A stretch of DNA of 64,000 bases from Agrobacterium arsenijevicii. GTDB lineage: Bacteria; Pseudomonadota; Alphaproteobacteria; Rhizobiales; Rhizobiaceae. Positions 18,522 to 26,292 of the stretch are shown piece by piece. Below the pieces are notes generated by a model. That model saw only the letters and a program-made list of their open reading frames with translations, did no database searches and was not told the DNA's origin. The stretch is taken from contig JWIT01000018.1 of the NCBI GenBank assembly GCA_000949895.1, positions 1 to 64,000 on the forward strand, read 5' to 3'. Both the position numbers and the translations under genes were made by a program. The first letter of the stretch is position 1. The number at the start of each line of letters is the position of its first letter.

Positions 18522-19694
18522 ATGAAACTACGGATCACCGCCGCAATCGCGGCCATCTGCTTCAGTTCCGTTGCTTATGCCGATACGATCAAGGTCGGCG
18601 TGGTCGGCCCGTTCTCCGGCCCCTTCGCGTTGCAGGGCAAGAACTTCAAGGCCGGTATCGACGCCTGGTTTGCGCTTCACGGCAACAAGGTCGGTAATGA
18701 CACGATCGAGGTCGTTTATCGCGATGTGCCGCAGGCCGACCCTGCGCAATCCAAGGCGCTCGCGCAGGAACTGGTGGTGAAGGAAGGCGTGCAATATCTG
18801 GCCGGCTTCTATTTCACCCCCGACGCCATGGCCGTCACACCGCTCCTGAAACAGGGCAATGTGCCGATGGTCATCATGAATGCCGCCACATCGGCTATCG
18901 TCACCAAAAGCCCCTATGTGGTGCGCACCTCGTTCACGACATGGCAGACATCCACGCCCATCGCCAAGGTCGCTTTTGATGGCGGCGTCAAGAAGGTCAT
19001 CTCGCTGGTCAGCGATTACGGCCCGGGCGTCGATGCGGAGAATGCCTTCAAGGCGGCCTTCACCGCCGCGGGCGGCGAGGTCGTGGAAAGCATTCGCATG
19101 CCGCTTTCCACCAATGATTTCAGCCCGATCATGCAGCGCGTGAAGGATTCCGGCGCGCAAGGCGTCTTCGCCTTCCTTCCGTCAGGCCCGACGACGCTCG
19201 GCTTCGTGAAGGCCTTCAACGACAACGGCCTGAAATCGTCAGGCATCAAACTGTTTGCGCCGGGCGATCTGACACAGGAATCCGACCTGCCGGCGCTCGG
19301 CGAAGCAGCGCTCGGCATGCAGACGACCTTCCATTATGCCGTCTCGCATGATTCCCCTGAGAACAAGACCTTCGTGGAGGCCGCATCCAAGGCGATCGGC
19401 AATCCCAAGGAATTGTCCTTCCCCTCGGTCGGCGCGTTTGACGGCATGTATGTCATCAGCAAGATGATCGAGGCGACCGGTGGCAAGCAGGATGCGGAAA
19501 AGGCGGTCGAAGCCGTAAAGGGTCTTTCATGGACAAGCCCGCGCGGCCCTGTCAGCATCGATCCGCAAAGCCGCCATATCACGCAGAACATCTATCTGCG
19601 CGAAGTCGCCAAGGGCGATGACGGCAACTATTACAACAAGGAAGTCCAGACTTTCGAAAAACAGGGCGATCCGGGCCTCGCCGCCGCGAAATAA
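18522..19694 (+). CDS. Branched-chain-type ABC transporter substrate-binding protein
   Basis: Periplasmic receptor (390 residues) of the LivJ/LivK class. The signal peptide is residues 1-20 (MKLRITAAIAAICFSSVAYA). The mature protein starts DTIKVGVVGPFSGPFALQGKNFKAGIDAWF and shows the two-lobed pattern with VISLVSDYGPGVDAENAFKAAFTAAGGEV near residues 160-190. Start follows GGGAGG. First of five genes for one importer. This class carries amino acids, amides, aromatic acids or polyamines, so the substrate cannot be read from the sequence. Confidence 0.9.
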   Translation: MKLRITAAIAAICFSSVAYADTIKVGVVGPFSGPFALQGKNFKAGIDAWFALHGNKVGNDTIEVVYRDVPQADPAQSKALAQELVVKEGVQYLAGFYFTPDAMAVTPLLKQGNVPMVIMNAATSAIVTKSPYVVRTSFTTWQTSTPIAKVAFDGGVKKVISLVSDYGPGVDAENAFKAAFTAAGGEVVESIRMPLSTNDFSPIMQRVKDSGAQGVFAFLPSGPTTLGFVKAFNDNGLKSSGIKLFAPGDLTQESDLPALGEAALGMQTTFHYAVSHDSPENKTFVEAASKAIGNPKELSFPSVGAFDGMYVISKMIEATGGKQDAEKAVEAVKGLSWTSPRGPVSIDPQSRHITQNIYLREVAKGDDGNYYNKEVQTFEKQGDPGLAAAK

Positions 19695-19775
19695 GCGGCA
19701 GGGTGTGAACAGGCGGAGCCGCCTTTGCGGGCGGTTCCGGCACGGGTGCAATCGCATCGGGAGGAGCTTTCGAAC

Positions 19776-20639
19776 ATGCAAACGGTCTTCAGCATCCTTG
19801 TCGATGCGCTTGCCTATGGCATGGTGCTTTTCATCATCTCCATCGGCCTTTCGGTGACGATGGGGTTGATGCGGGTGGTCAATCTGGCCCACGGCGCCTT
19901 TGCCATGATCGGCGGTTATCTCGCCTCCTATGCCGCCCATGGCCTCGGCCTTGGTTATGCGGCCGCGATCCTTGTCGCGATTGTCGGCACCATTGTGATC
20001 GCCATACCGCTCGAGCGGTTCCTTTATCGGCGCATTTACGGCGCTCCGGAACTGACGCAGGTGCTGATGACCATCGGCATCACCTTCTGCATCATCGGGA
20101 TTGCCAATTTCGTGTTCGGCCCGACGCTGAAAACCATCCCGCTACCGCAGCAACTGGCAGGGCCTACCGATCTCGGCTTCCGCACCATCGCCACCCACCG
20201 CATCTTCGCCATTATCAGCGGGCTCGTCGTGGCGGGTGCGCTCTGGTTCACCTTCGAAAAGACCGCCTTCGGCATCAAGCTGCGGGCAGCGGTGGACAAT
20301 GCCGCGATGGCGGCAGCACTCGGCGTGCGCACCGAGGTCATCTATGCCGTAAGCTTTGCCATCGCCGTCGGCCTCGCCGCCATGGGCGGCGTCATCGGCG
20401 CGGAATTGCTGCCGGTCGAGCCTTATTATGCGCTGCGCTACATGGTCACTTTCCTCGTGGTCGTTTCAGTCGGCGGCGCGGGCTCCATTCCCGGTGCCTT
20501 GATCGCCTGCCTGCTGCTTGGCGCCATCGATACGACGGGCCGTTACCTCGCGCCCGAATACGGCGAATTCTTCTTCTATCTGGCGGTCATCGTGATCATC
20601 ACCTTGTTCCCGCGCGGCCTTCTTGGAAGGGCGAAATGA
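19776..20639 (+). CDS. Branched-chain-type ABC transporter permease, LivH class
   Basis: A 287-residue inner-membrane permease with about eight hydrophobic segments, typical N-terminus (AYGMVLFIISIGLSVTMGLMRVVNLAHGAFAMIGGYL) and the cytoplasmic loop FGIKLRAAVDNAAMAAALGVRTEVIYAVSFAIAVGLAAMGG. The start at 19776 has GGGAGGAG eight bases before it. Partner of the LivM-class gene 1 bp downstream. Confidence 0.9.
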   Translation: MQTVFSILVDALAYGMVLFIISIGLSVTMGLMRVVNLAHGAFAMIGGYLASYAAHGLGLGYAAAILVAIVGTIVIAIPLERFLYRRIYGAPELTQVLMTIGITFCIIGIANFVFGPTLKTIPLPQQLAGPTDLGFRTIATHRIFAIISGLVVAGALWFTFEKTAFGIKLRAAVDNAAMAAALGVRTEVIYAVSFAIAVGLAAMGGVIGAELLPVEPYYALRYMVTFLVVVSVGGAGSIPGALIACLLLGAIDTTGRYLAPEYGEFFFYLAVIVIITLFPRGLLGRAK

Positions 20640-20640
20640 G

Positions 20641-21648
20641 ATGGCGGTGCTCATGAACGACGTAACTGAAACATCGCAGGCCCCGAAAGCGCGCTCGCCC
20701 TTGCGCACGCTTGGCGGTCCCCTCGTCATCATCGCCGCCGCCATCGTCGGATATTTCCTGTTTCCGGACAATCTGGCGCTTCTGACGCGCATCATCGCGA
20801 TTGCGCTTCTGGTGCTCTCCATCGATCTCGTCACCGGTTATTGCGGTGTCGCCACGCTCGGTCATGCCGCACTGTTCGGCGCAGGTGCCTATGCCGCCGG
20901 CATTGCCGCTGCCCATTTCAACATCACCGATCCACTGCTCATGACCGTCATCGGTGCTGCCGCCGGCGGCGTCGCGGGACTGCTCTCCGGCACGGTTCTT
21001 TTGCGCGCGCACGGCCTGCCGCAACTGGTGCTGTCCATCGCCGTCGTCCATCTTTTCCATGAGGCGGCCAACAAGGCGTCAAACTGGACCGGCGGCAGCG
21101 ACGGGCTTGCCGGCGTCTCGCCCGATGCCCTGTTCGGCACCTTCGAATTCGATCTTTACGGCCGCACCGCCTATATTTATGGCGTCTGTCTGCTGCTTGC
21201 TGTGTTCCTTGCACTTCGGGTCGTCGTGCATTCGCCGTTCGGCATGTTGTGCCGTGGCGTCAAGCAGGACAGCATCCGCATTCAGGCCATGGGCGGCTCG
21301 GTCAACGGCACCATTCTCAAGATGTTCGTGATATCAGGCATCGTCGCCGGCATTGGCGGAGCACTGAACGCCATTTCAACCCAGGTCGTCGGCCTCGACA
21401 GCCTCAGCTTCACGCTCTCTGCCGAAGCGCTGGTCATGCTGGTGCTCGGCGGCGCGGGTTCGCTTTATGGCGCGCTGATCGGCACCGTCACCTTCATGTG
21501 GTTCGAGGATGTCGTGTCCGCCGCCAACCCGTTCCATTGGCTGACCATCGTCGGTCTGCTCTTGATAGCCGTCGTGCTCTTCGCACCGCGTGGCCTTTAC
21601 GGAGCGGGCGAACAGATATTCGCGCGCCTGCGGGGAGATCGCAAATGA
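20641..21648 (+). CDS. Branched-chain-type ABC transporter permease, LivM class
   Basis: A 335-residue permease with a 20-residue basic N-terminal tail, then membrane segments and the class motif LVTGYCGVATLGHAALFGAGAYAAG near residues 60-85. A later loop, SPFGMLCRGVKQDSIRIQAMGGSVN, is the expected contact with the ATPases. The start at 20641 is favoured by GGAAGGG about ten bases upstream; 20653 is an alternative. Its stop overlaps the next start (ATGA). Confidence 0.88.
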   Translation: MAVLMNDVTETSQAPKARSPLRTLGGPLVIIAAAIVGYFLFPDNLALLTRIIAIALLVLSIDLVTGYCGVATLGHAALFGAGAYAAGIAAAHFNITDPLLMTVIGAAAGGVAGLLSGTVLLRAHGLPQLVLSIAVVHLFHEAANKASNWTGGSDGLAGVSPDALFGTFEFDLYGRTAYIYGVCLLLAVFLALRVVVHSPFGMLCRGVKQDSIRIQAMGGSVNGTILKMFVISGIVAGIGGALNAISTQVVGLDSLSFTLSAEALVMLVLGGAGSLYGALIGTVTFMWFEDVVSAANPFHWLTIVGLLLIAVVLFAPRGLYGAGEQIFARLRGDRK

Positions 21649-22409
21649 GCGCCATTTTCGAAGTATCCGGCCTGCAGAAAAATTTCGGCGGTCTCGTTGT
21701 CACCAACAATGTTTCGCTGTCGCTTTCGCCCGGCGACCGCACCGTGCTGATCGGCCCCAATGGCGCCGGCAAGACCACCTTCGTCAACCTTGTTACCGGC
21801 AACATCAAACCATCCGCCGGAACCGTGCGGATTGCCGGAGAAGACGTGACCGGGCTCAGCGCCAGCCAGCGGGTGAAACGCGGGCTTGTGCGCTCCTTCC
21901 AGGTCACGCGGCTGTTTCAGGACATGACGCCGGAGGAACACGTCGCGCTCGCCATCCTGCAACGGGAAGGCCGGACTGGCCGGATTTTCGGCCGTTACCG
22001 CGCCATGCCGATGGTGATGAGCGAGGCTCGCGACATTCTCGGCACGCTTGGCCTCCTTGACCTTGCCGAAACCCGGGTCCGTGAAATCGCCTATGGCCAG
22101 CAACGGCTGATCGAGATCGCACTTGCCATGGCGCTCAGGCCCAAAATCCTGCTGCTGGACGAACCGGCCGCCGGCGTGCCTTCAACGGAGACGTCGCGCA
22201 TCGAACAGGCGCTCGACCGCCTGCCCGCCGACCTCGCCATATTGATGATCGAACACGACATGGATCTGGTCTTCCGTTTCGCCAAACGTGTGGTGGTTCT
22301 GGCGGCAGGTGCGGTCATCTTCGACGGCTCGCCGGATGAAGTGACCAGCAATGCCGAAGTTCGCCAAGCCTATCTGGGAAGTTACGCCGATGCCCGCAGC
22401 GCCGCTTGA
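21645..22409 (+). CDS. Branched-chain-type ABC transporter ATPase, LivG class
   Basis: A 254-residue ATPase. Walker A is GPNGAGKTTFVN near residue 37 and Walker B ILLLDEPAAGVPSTE near 165. The signature region reads AYGQQRLIEIALAMAL, a short, LivG-like variant of LSGGQ. The switch His is in MIEHDMDLVF. Translationally coupled to the permease upstream; its end overlaps the LivF-class gene by 20 bp. Confidence 0.9.
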   Translation: MSAIFEVSGLQKNFGGLVVTNNVSLSLSPGDRTVLIGPNGAGKTTFVNLVTGNIKPSAGTVRIAGEDVTGLSASQRVKRGLVRSFQVTRLFQDMTPEEHVALAILQREGRTGRIFGRYRAMPMVMSEARDILGTLGLLDLAETRVREIAYGQQRLIEIALAMALRPKILLLDEPAAGVPSTETSRIEQALDRLPADLAILMIEHDMDLVFRFAKRVVVLAAGAVIFDGSPDEVTSNAEVRQAYLGSYADARSAA

Positions 22410-23106
22410 AATCGCCAACCTGACCGCCGGTTACGGCCCCACCCGCGTTATCGAGGGGCTGTCGCTTTCCGTTCCCGCCGGTTCGCGTTTTGCGGTTCTC
22501 GGCCGCAACGGTGTCGGCAAGACCAGCCTGTTCGCCACGCTTGCCGGGCAGACGAAACGGTTTTCCGGCGATATCCGCCTCGGCGGTCAGGACATAGCCG
22601 CCCTGCCGAGTGCCGCCCGCGCCCGCGCCGGTCTTGGTTATGTGCCGCAGACCCGTGATGTCTTTCCGACGCTCACCGTCGAGGAGAACCTTTTCGTCGG
22701 CCTCAAGGGGCGGCCGAAATCGGCCATCGAGGAAGCCTACACGCTGTTTCCACGCCTGAAGGAAAGACGCCGCAATCTCGGTTCGCAACTCTCCGGCGGC
22801 GAACAGCAGATGCTCTCGACCGCCCGCACCATCCTCGGCCAGCCGCGGGTGCTGCTTCTCGACGAACCGCTTGAGGGTCTCGCCCCGGTCATCTGCGAAG
22901 AACTGATGGCGGCCTTTTCCAAACTGGCACAATCAGGCGAAATGACCATTCTCCTCGTCGAACAACGCATCCAGATGGCCATCGACTTCGCCGACCACGC
23001 CATCATCATGGAACGCGGCCGCATCGTCTGGGAAGGTCCATCGGACGATCTCGCGGCGAACCCGGATATTATCGATACGCATCTTGGGGTTGGTGGGCTG
23101 CACTGA
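22390..23106 (+). CDS. Branched-chain-type ABC transporter ATPase, LivF class
   Basis: A 238-residue ATPase with Walker A GRNGVGKTSLF near residue 38, signature LSGGEQQMLSTARTIL near 137 and Walker B VLLLDEPLEGLAP near 157. The start at 22390 (MPAAPLEIANL) lies inside the 3' end of the LivG-class gene, a common coupling in this family. Last gene of the importer operon; a palindromic repeat begins 17 bp after the stop. Confidence 0.9.
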   Translation: MPAAPLEIANLTAGYGPTRVIEGLSLSVPAGSRFAVLGRNGVGKTSLFATLAGQTKRFSGDIRLGGQDIAALPSAARARAGLGYVPQTRDVFPTLTVEENLFVGLKGRPKSAIEEAYTLFPRLKERRRNLGSQLSGGEQQMLSTARTILGQPRVLLLDEPLEGLAPVICEELMAAFSKLAQSGEMTILLVEQRIQMAIDFADHAIIMERGRIVWEGPSDDLAANPDIIDTHLGVGGLH

Positions 23107-23122
23107 GTGAATCCCCACCTCC

Positions 23123-23220
23123 GTCATTCCGGCCTTGAGCCGGAATCCAGCCGACGCGCGTCGGCGGGCGAGAGGTCCCTTTTTAGCCCAAAGACTTGGG
23201 CTGGCTGGATTCGGCATGAC
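23123..23220. repeat. Intergenic palindromic repeat, family A copy 1
   Basis: A 98-bp imperfect palindrome. It opens with GTCATTCCGGCCTTGAGC and closes with the degenerate inverse GGATTCGGCATGAC, with inner arms around GACGCGCGTC and CCCAAAGACTTGGG. The element at 32438-32547 is the same unit in the other orientation. It lies 17 bp after the importer operon and may end or stabilise its transcript. Confidence 0.8.
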
Positions 23221-23290
23221 GGAAGCGGCGGGTTCCTACATCACAACAAGCTCCATCCCGCCTCATTTTTCCCCTTCCTGAAAAACCCAA

Positions 23291-23306
23291 TGGAATAAAA
23301 ATTCCA
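23291..23306. promoter_or_regulatory. iolR operator: Candidate IolR operator
   Basis: TGGAAT-AAAA-ATTCCA is a perfect palindrome 46 bp upstream of the iolR start. It contains GGAA-N6-TTCC, the motif proposed for IolR targets in Sinorhizobium. A degenerate copy lies before iolC at 24216-24231. Confidence 0.55.
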
Positions 23307-23317
23307 CAACGGCTAAA

Positions 23318-23340
23318 GTGCACACGATTTCAATGTGCAC
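23318..23340. promoter_or_regulatory. Second inverted repeat upstream of iolR
   Basis: GTGCACA (23318-23324) and TGTGCAC (23334-23340) form a perfect 7-bp dyad with a 9-bp spacer, ending 12 bp before the iolR start and touching its ribosome site. It may be a second operator or a leader hairpin. Confidence 0.4.
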
Positions 23341-23352
23341 AAGGGAACGACA

Positions 23353-24168
23353 ATGACGGCAATCGAGGCGCCAGACTCCGTGAAGGCTTTTGAGGAGCGG
23401 TTGCTCCATGTCGCGGAAGGCCTGCCGAAACGATTGCGCCAGTGCGCCGATTATGTCGCTTCCAATCAGGATCGCATTGCCGTTTCCACCGTCGCCGAAA
23501 TGGCTGAAGGTGCGGGTGTGCAGCCCTCGGCCTTCATGCGGTTTTGCCAGATCCTGGGGTTTTCCGGCTTTTCGGAAATGCAGCGCCTGTTCCGCGATTC
23601 CTATGTCGGCGGCTGGCCGGATTATGCCACCCGGCTCGACCATCTGCGCGAAAAGGGCGACGAGAGCGCTTCCGGCCTGCTGGCGGAATTCGTCGAAGCC
23701 GGCCGTTCTTCCCTGGAAATGCTGCTGAAATCGGTCGATACCAAGCAGCTGGACGAGGCGGTTTCGGCGCTGGCAAAGGCACGCACGGTGCATATCATGG
23801 GTTTGCGGCGCTCCTTCCCCATCGCCAGCTATCTCGCTTACGCCTTTGAAAAAATGAAGGTGCCGGCGGTTTTGCACAGCGCCGTGGGTGGCCTCGGCAA
23901 CCTCAGCGCCATCTCCCGCGACGACGCGCTGATTGCGATCACCTTCTCCCCCTATTCGGCTGAAACGCTGGAACTGGCGGAAATGGCCCGCGCCAATGGT
24001 ATTCCGGTCGTCGCCATGTCCGATTCGGCCGTCAATCCGCTGCGCAAATCCGGCGCGACGCTGTTGACGGTGACGGAAATCGATTTTGGTGCATTCCGCT
24101 CGCTTTCCGCCACGCTCTGTCTCGCCATTACACTGGCTGTCGCTGTTGGAGCACGCAAAACAGCCTGA
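23353..24168 (+). CDS. iolR: RpiR-family regulator of inositol catabolism
   Basis: A 271-residue regulator with the RpiR helix-turn-helix (residues 15-85; RLRQCADYVASNQDRIAVSTVAEMAEGAGVQPSAFMRFCQILGF) and a sugar-phosphate isomerase SIS domain (about 120-255; ARTVHIMGLRRSFPIASYLAYAFE). RpiR-type IolR repressors control iol genes in rhizobia and sense a phosphorylated inositol product (established). The start at 23353 follows AAGGGAA; a GTG at 23335 would overlap the dyad. iolC starts 207 bp downstream on the same strand. Confidence 0.87.
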   Translation: MTAIEAPDSVKAFEERLLHVAEGLPKRLRQCADYVASNQDRIAVSTVAEMAEGAGVQPSAFMRFCQILGFSGFSEMQRLFRDSYVGGWPDYATRLDHLREKGDESASGLLAEFVEAGRSSLEMLLKSVDTKQLDEAVSALAKARTVHIMGLRRSFPIASYLAYAFEKMKVPAVLHSAVGGLGNLSAISRDDALIAITFSPYSAETLELAEMARANGIPVVAMSDSAVNPLRKSGATLLTVTEIDFGAFRSLSATLCLAITLAVAVGARKTA

Positions 24169-24215
24169 ATATTTTTATTGAAAACACCAAAAATAGAATT
24201 TATAATCCAAATCCA

Positions 24216-24231
24216 TGAAACGGGCATTCCA
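24216..24231. promoter_or_regulatory. iolR operator: Candidate IolR operator before iolC
   Basis: TGAAAC-GGGC-ATTCCA matches the perfect palindrome at 23291-23306 at 10 of 12 arm positions, with one half-site fully conserved. Located 144 bp before the iolC start. Confidence 0.4.
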
Positions 24232-24259
24232 TTATCGTCCGTCTCTTGAGGGACGATAA
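24232..24259. promoter_or_regulatory. Perfect 9-bp inverted repeat in the iolC leader
   Basis: TTATCGTCC (24232-24240) and GGACGATAA (24251-24259) pair exactly around a 10-base spacer, directly after the IolR-like site and 116 bp before iolC. It could be a hairpin in the leader transcript, a terminator for iolR without a T-run, or a further operator. Confidence 0.45.
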
Positions 24260-24375
24260 GTGGGCGGGGAGGCTCACCGGAGCGGGATGGCAAAAAATTC
24301 GGGCGGTCTTGCCCGGTATGCCGCTCCGGACATGTGAGGCAGGCCGCGTTTGCGCGGTCCGAAGGAGGAATCTTT

Positions 24376-26292
24376 TTGAAAAAACTTGATCTCATCACGA
24401 TCGGGCGCTCGTCGGTCGACCTGTACGGTTCGCAGGTCGGCGGCCGTCTGGAGGACATGGCCTCCTTTGCCAAATATATCGGCGGCTCTCCCACCAATAT
24501 CGCGGCAGGCGCTGCGCGCCTCGGCCTCAACAGCGCCGTCATCACCCGCGTCGGCGATGAGCATATGGGCCGCTTCATCCGCGAGCAGCTGGTGCGCGAA
24601 GGCGTGGACGTGCGCGGCGTGAAGACCGACCCGGAGCGACTGACCGCGCTGGTGCTGCTCGGCATTCGCGACCAGAACCAGTTTCCGCTGATTTTCTATC
24701 GCGAAAACTGTGCCGACATGGCGCTCAACGAAGACGACATCGATCCCGCCTTCATCGCCGAGGCCGCTTGCGTCTGCGCCACCGGCACGCATCTGTCACA
24801 CCCCAACACCGAATCTGCCGTGCTGAAGGCGCTGAAAATCGCCCGGGAAACCGGTGCGAAAACCGCGCTCGATATCGACTACCGCCCAAATCTGTGGGGC
24901 GTTGCCGGCCATGGCGACGGCGAAAGCCGCTTCGTGGAATCGCAGAAGGTCACCGCCAAGCTGCAATCCACCCTGCACCTCTTCGACCTGATCGTCGGCA
25001 CCGAAGAAGAATTCCACATTGCCGGCGGCTCCACCGATACGCTGGCCGCACTGAACGCCGTGCGCAAGGTCACCGGCGCTACACTGGTGTGCAAGCGCGG
25101 GCCGATGGGTGCTTCGGTTTTCGCCGGCGAAATTCCCGCGAGCCTTGATGATGGCGAGACGGGCGAGGGTTTCCCCATCGAAGTGTTTAACGTTCTCGGC
25201 GCTGGCGATGGCTTCATGGCCGGGCTTTTCCGTGGCTGGCTGCGCGGCGAAGACTGGCCGACGACGCTGAAATACGCCAATGCCTGCGGCGCTTTCGCTG
25301 TTTCCCGCCACGGCTGCACGCCGGCCTATCCGAGCTGGGAAGAATTGCAATATTTCTTCAAGGCCGGCATTCGCAACAAGGCGCTGCGCAAGGACGAGGC
25401 ACTGGAACAGGTGCATTGGTCCACCAATCGCAAGGGCGAATGGGACACGATGCGGGTCTTTGCCTTCGACCACCGCATGCAACTGGAAGCCATCGCCGAC
25501 GAACTCGGCGTGAAGCACGAGCGTATCGGCGCTTTCAAGAAACTCTGCCTCGAGGCCGCACAAACGGTTTCTGGTGGCAAGGCGGGTTACGGTATCCTCT
25601 GTGACGGGCGCCTTGGCCGCGATGCGCTTTTTGCCGCCAGCGGCTCTGGTCTCTGGATCGGCCGGCCGGTGGAATGGCCGGGGTCGCGCCCGCTGACGCT
25701 GGAACCCGAACTCGGCAAAGATTTCGGCGGGCTGTCCGAATGGCCGCTTGAAAATGTCGTGAAGGTTCTATGCTTCTACCATCCCGACGACAGCGATGAG
25801 ATGCGCGCCGCACAGGAGGAGACGGTCATGCGTCTGTTCCAGGCGACACGCCGCAACCGTCTGGAAATGCTGCTTGAGGTGATCCCCTCCAAGGTCGGCC
25901 CGACCGACGATCTGACCGCCGCCCGCATCGTCGAGCGTTTCTACGAGATCGGCGTTTACCCCGACTGGTGGAAACTGGAGCCGATGAAGACACGCGCGGC
26001 ATGGAAGAACGCCTGTGACGCCGTGCATCGCAATGATCCTTACGTGCGGGGCATCGTCGTCCTCGGTCTCGACGCACCGCAAAGCGAGCTGGAGGAGAGT
26101 TTCCGCCTTGCCGCCGGTTTCGATCTGGTCAAAGGTTTCGCCGTCGGCCGCACAATCTTCGCAGATGCTGCCCGGGCATGGCTCGGTGGCAAGATGACAG
26201 ATCAGGAAGCGGTGAAGGACATGGCGCAGCGCTACACCAGCCTGTGCCGCATATGGGATGAGGCGCGCGCCAAAAAGGGAGAGGCAGCGTGA
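24376..26292 (+). CDS. iolC: 5-dehydro-2-deoxygluconokinase fused to an aldolase-like DUF2090 domain
   Basis: Residues 1-325 form a PfkB/ribokinase-type kinase (ITIGRSSVDLYGSQVGG, FAKYIGGSPTNIAAGAARLG, catalytic NVLGAGDGFMAGLFRG) that phosphorylates 5-dehydro-2-deoxygluconate. Residues 345-638 are a DUF2090 domain (MRVFAFDHRMQLEAIADELG onward), predicted to be the aldolase that splits the phosphorylated product. The fusion replaces a separate IolJ. The start is an unusual TTG at 24376, set by the strong ribosome site GAAGGAGGAA at 24361-24370. First gene of the iolCDEB operon; overlaps iolD. Confidence 0.92.
   Translation: MKKLDLITIGRSSVDLYGSQVGGRLEDMASFAKYIGGSPTNIAAGAARLGLNSAVITRVGDEHMGRFIREQLVREGVDVRGVKTDPERLTALVLLGIRDQNQFPLIFYRENCADMALNEDDIDPAFIAEAACVCATGTHLSHPNTESAVLKALKIARETGAKTALDIDYRPNLWGVAGHGDGESRFVESQKVTAKLQSTLHLFDLIVGTEEEFHIAGGSTDTLAALNAVRKVTGATLVCKRGPMGASVFAGEIPASLDDGETGEGFPIEVFNVLGAGDGFMAGLFRGWLRGEDWPTTLKYANACGAFAVSRHGCTPAYPSWEELQYFFKAGIRNKALRKDEALEQVHWSTNRKGEWDTMRVFAFDHRMQLEAIADELGVKHERIGAFKKLCLEAAQTVSGGKAGYGILCDGRLGRDALFAASGSGLWIGRPVEWPGSRPLTLEPELGKDFGGLSEWPLENVVKVLCFYHPDDSDEMRAAQEETVMRLFQATRRNRLEMLLEVIPSKVGPTDDLTAARIVERFYEIGVYPDWWKLEPMKTRAAWKNACDAVHRNDPYVRGIVVLGLDAPQSELEESFRLAAGFDLVKGFAVGRTIFADAARAWLGGKMTDQEAVKDMAQRYTSLCRIWDEARAKKGEAA

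Noticed and set aside
18290-18697. A plus-strand frame overlapping the start of the branched-chain-type binding protein
   Set aside because: No Shine-Dalgarno, and its second half is an out-of-frame reading of the binding-protein gene.
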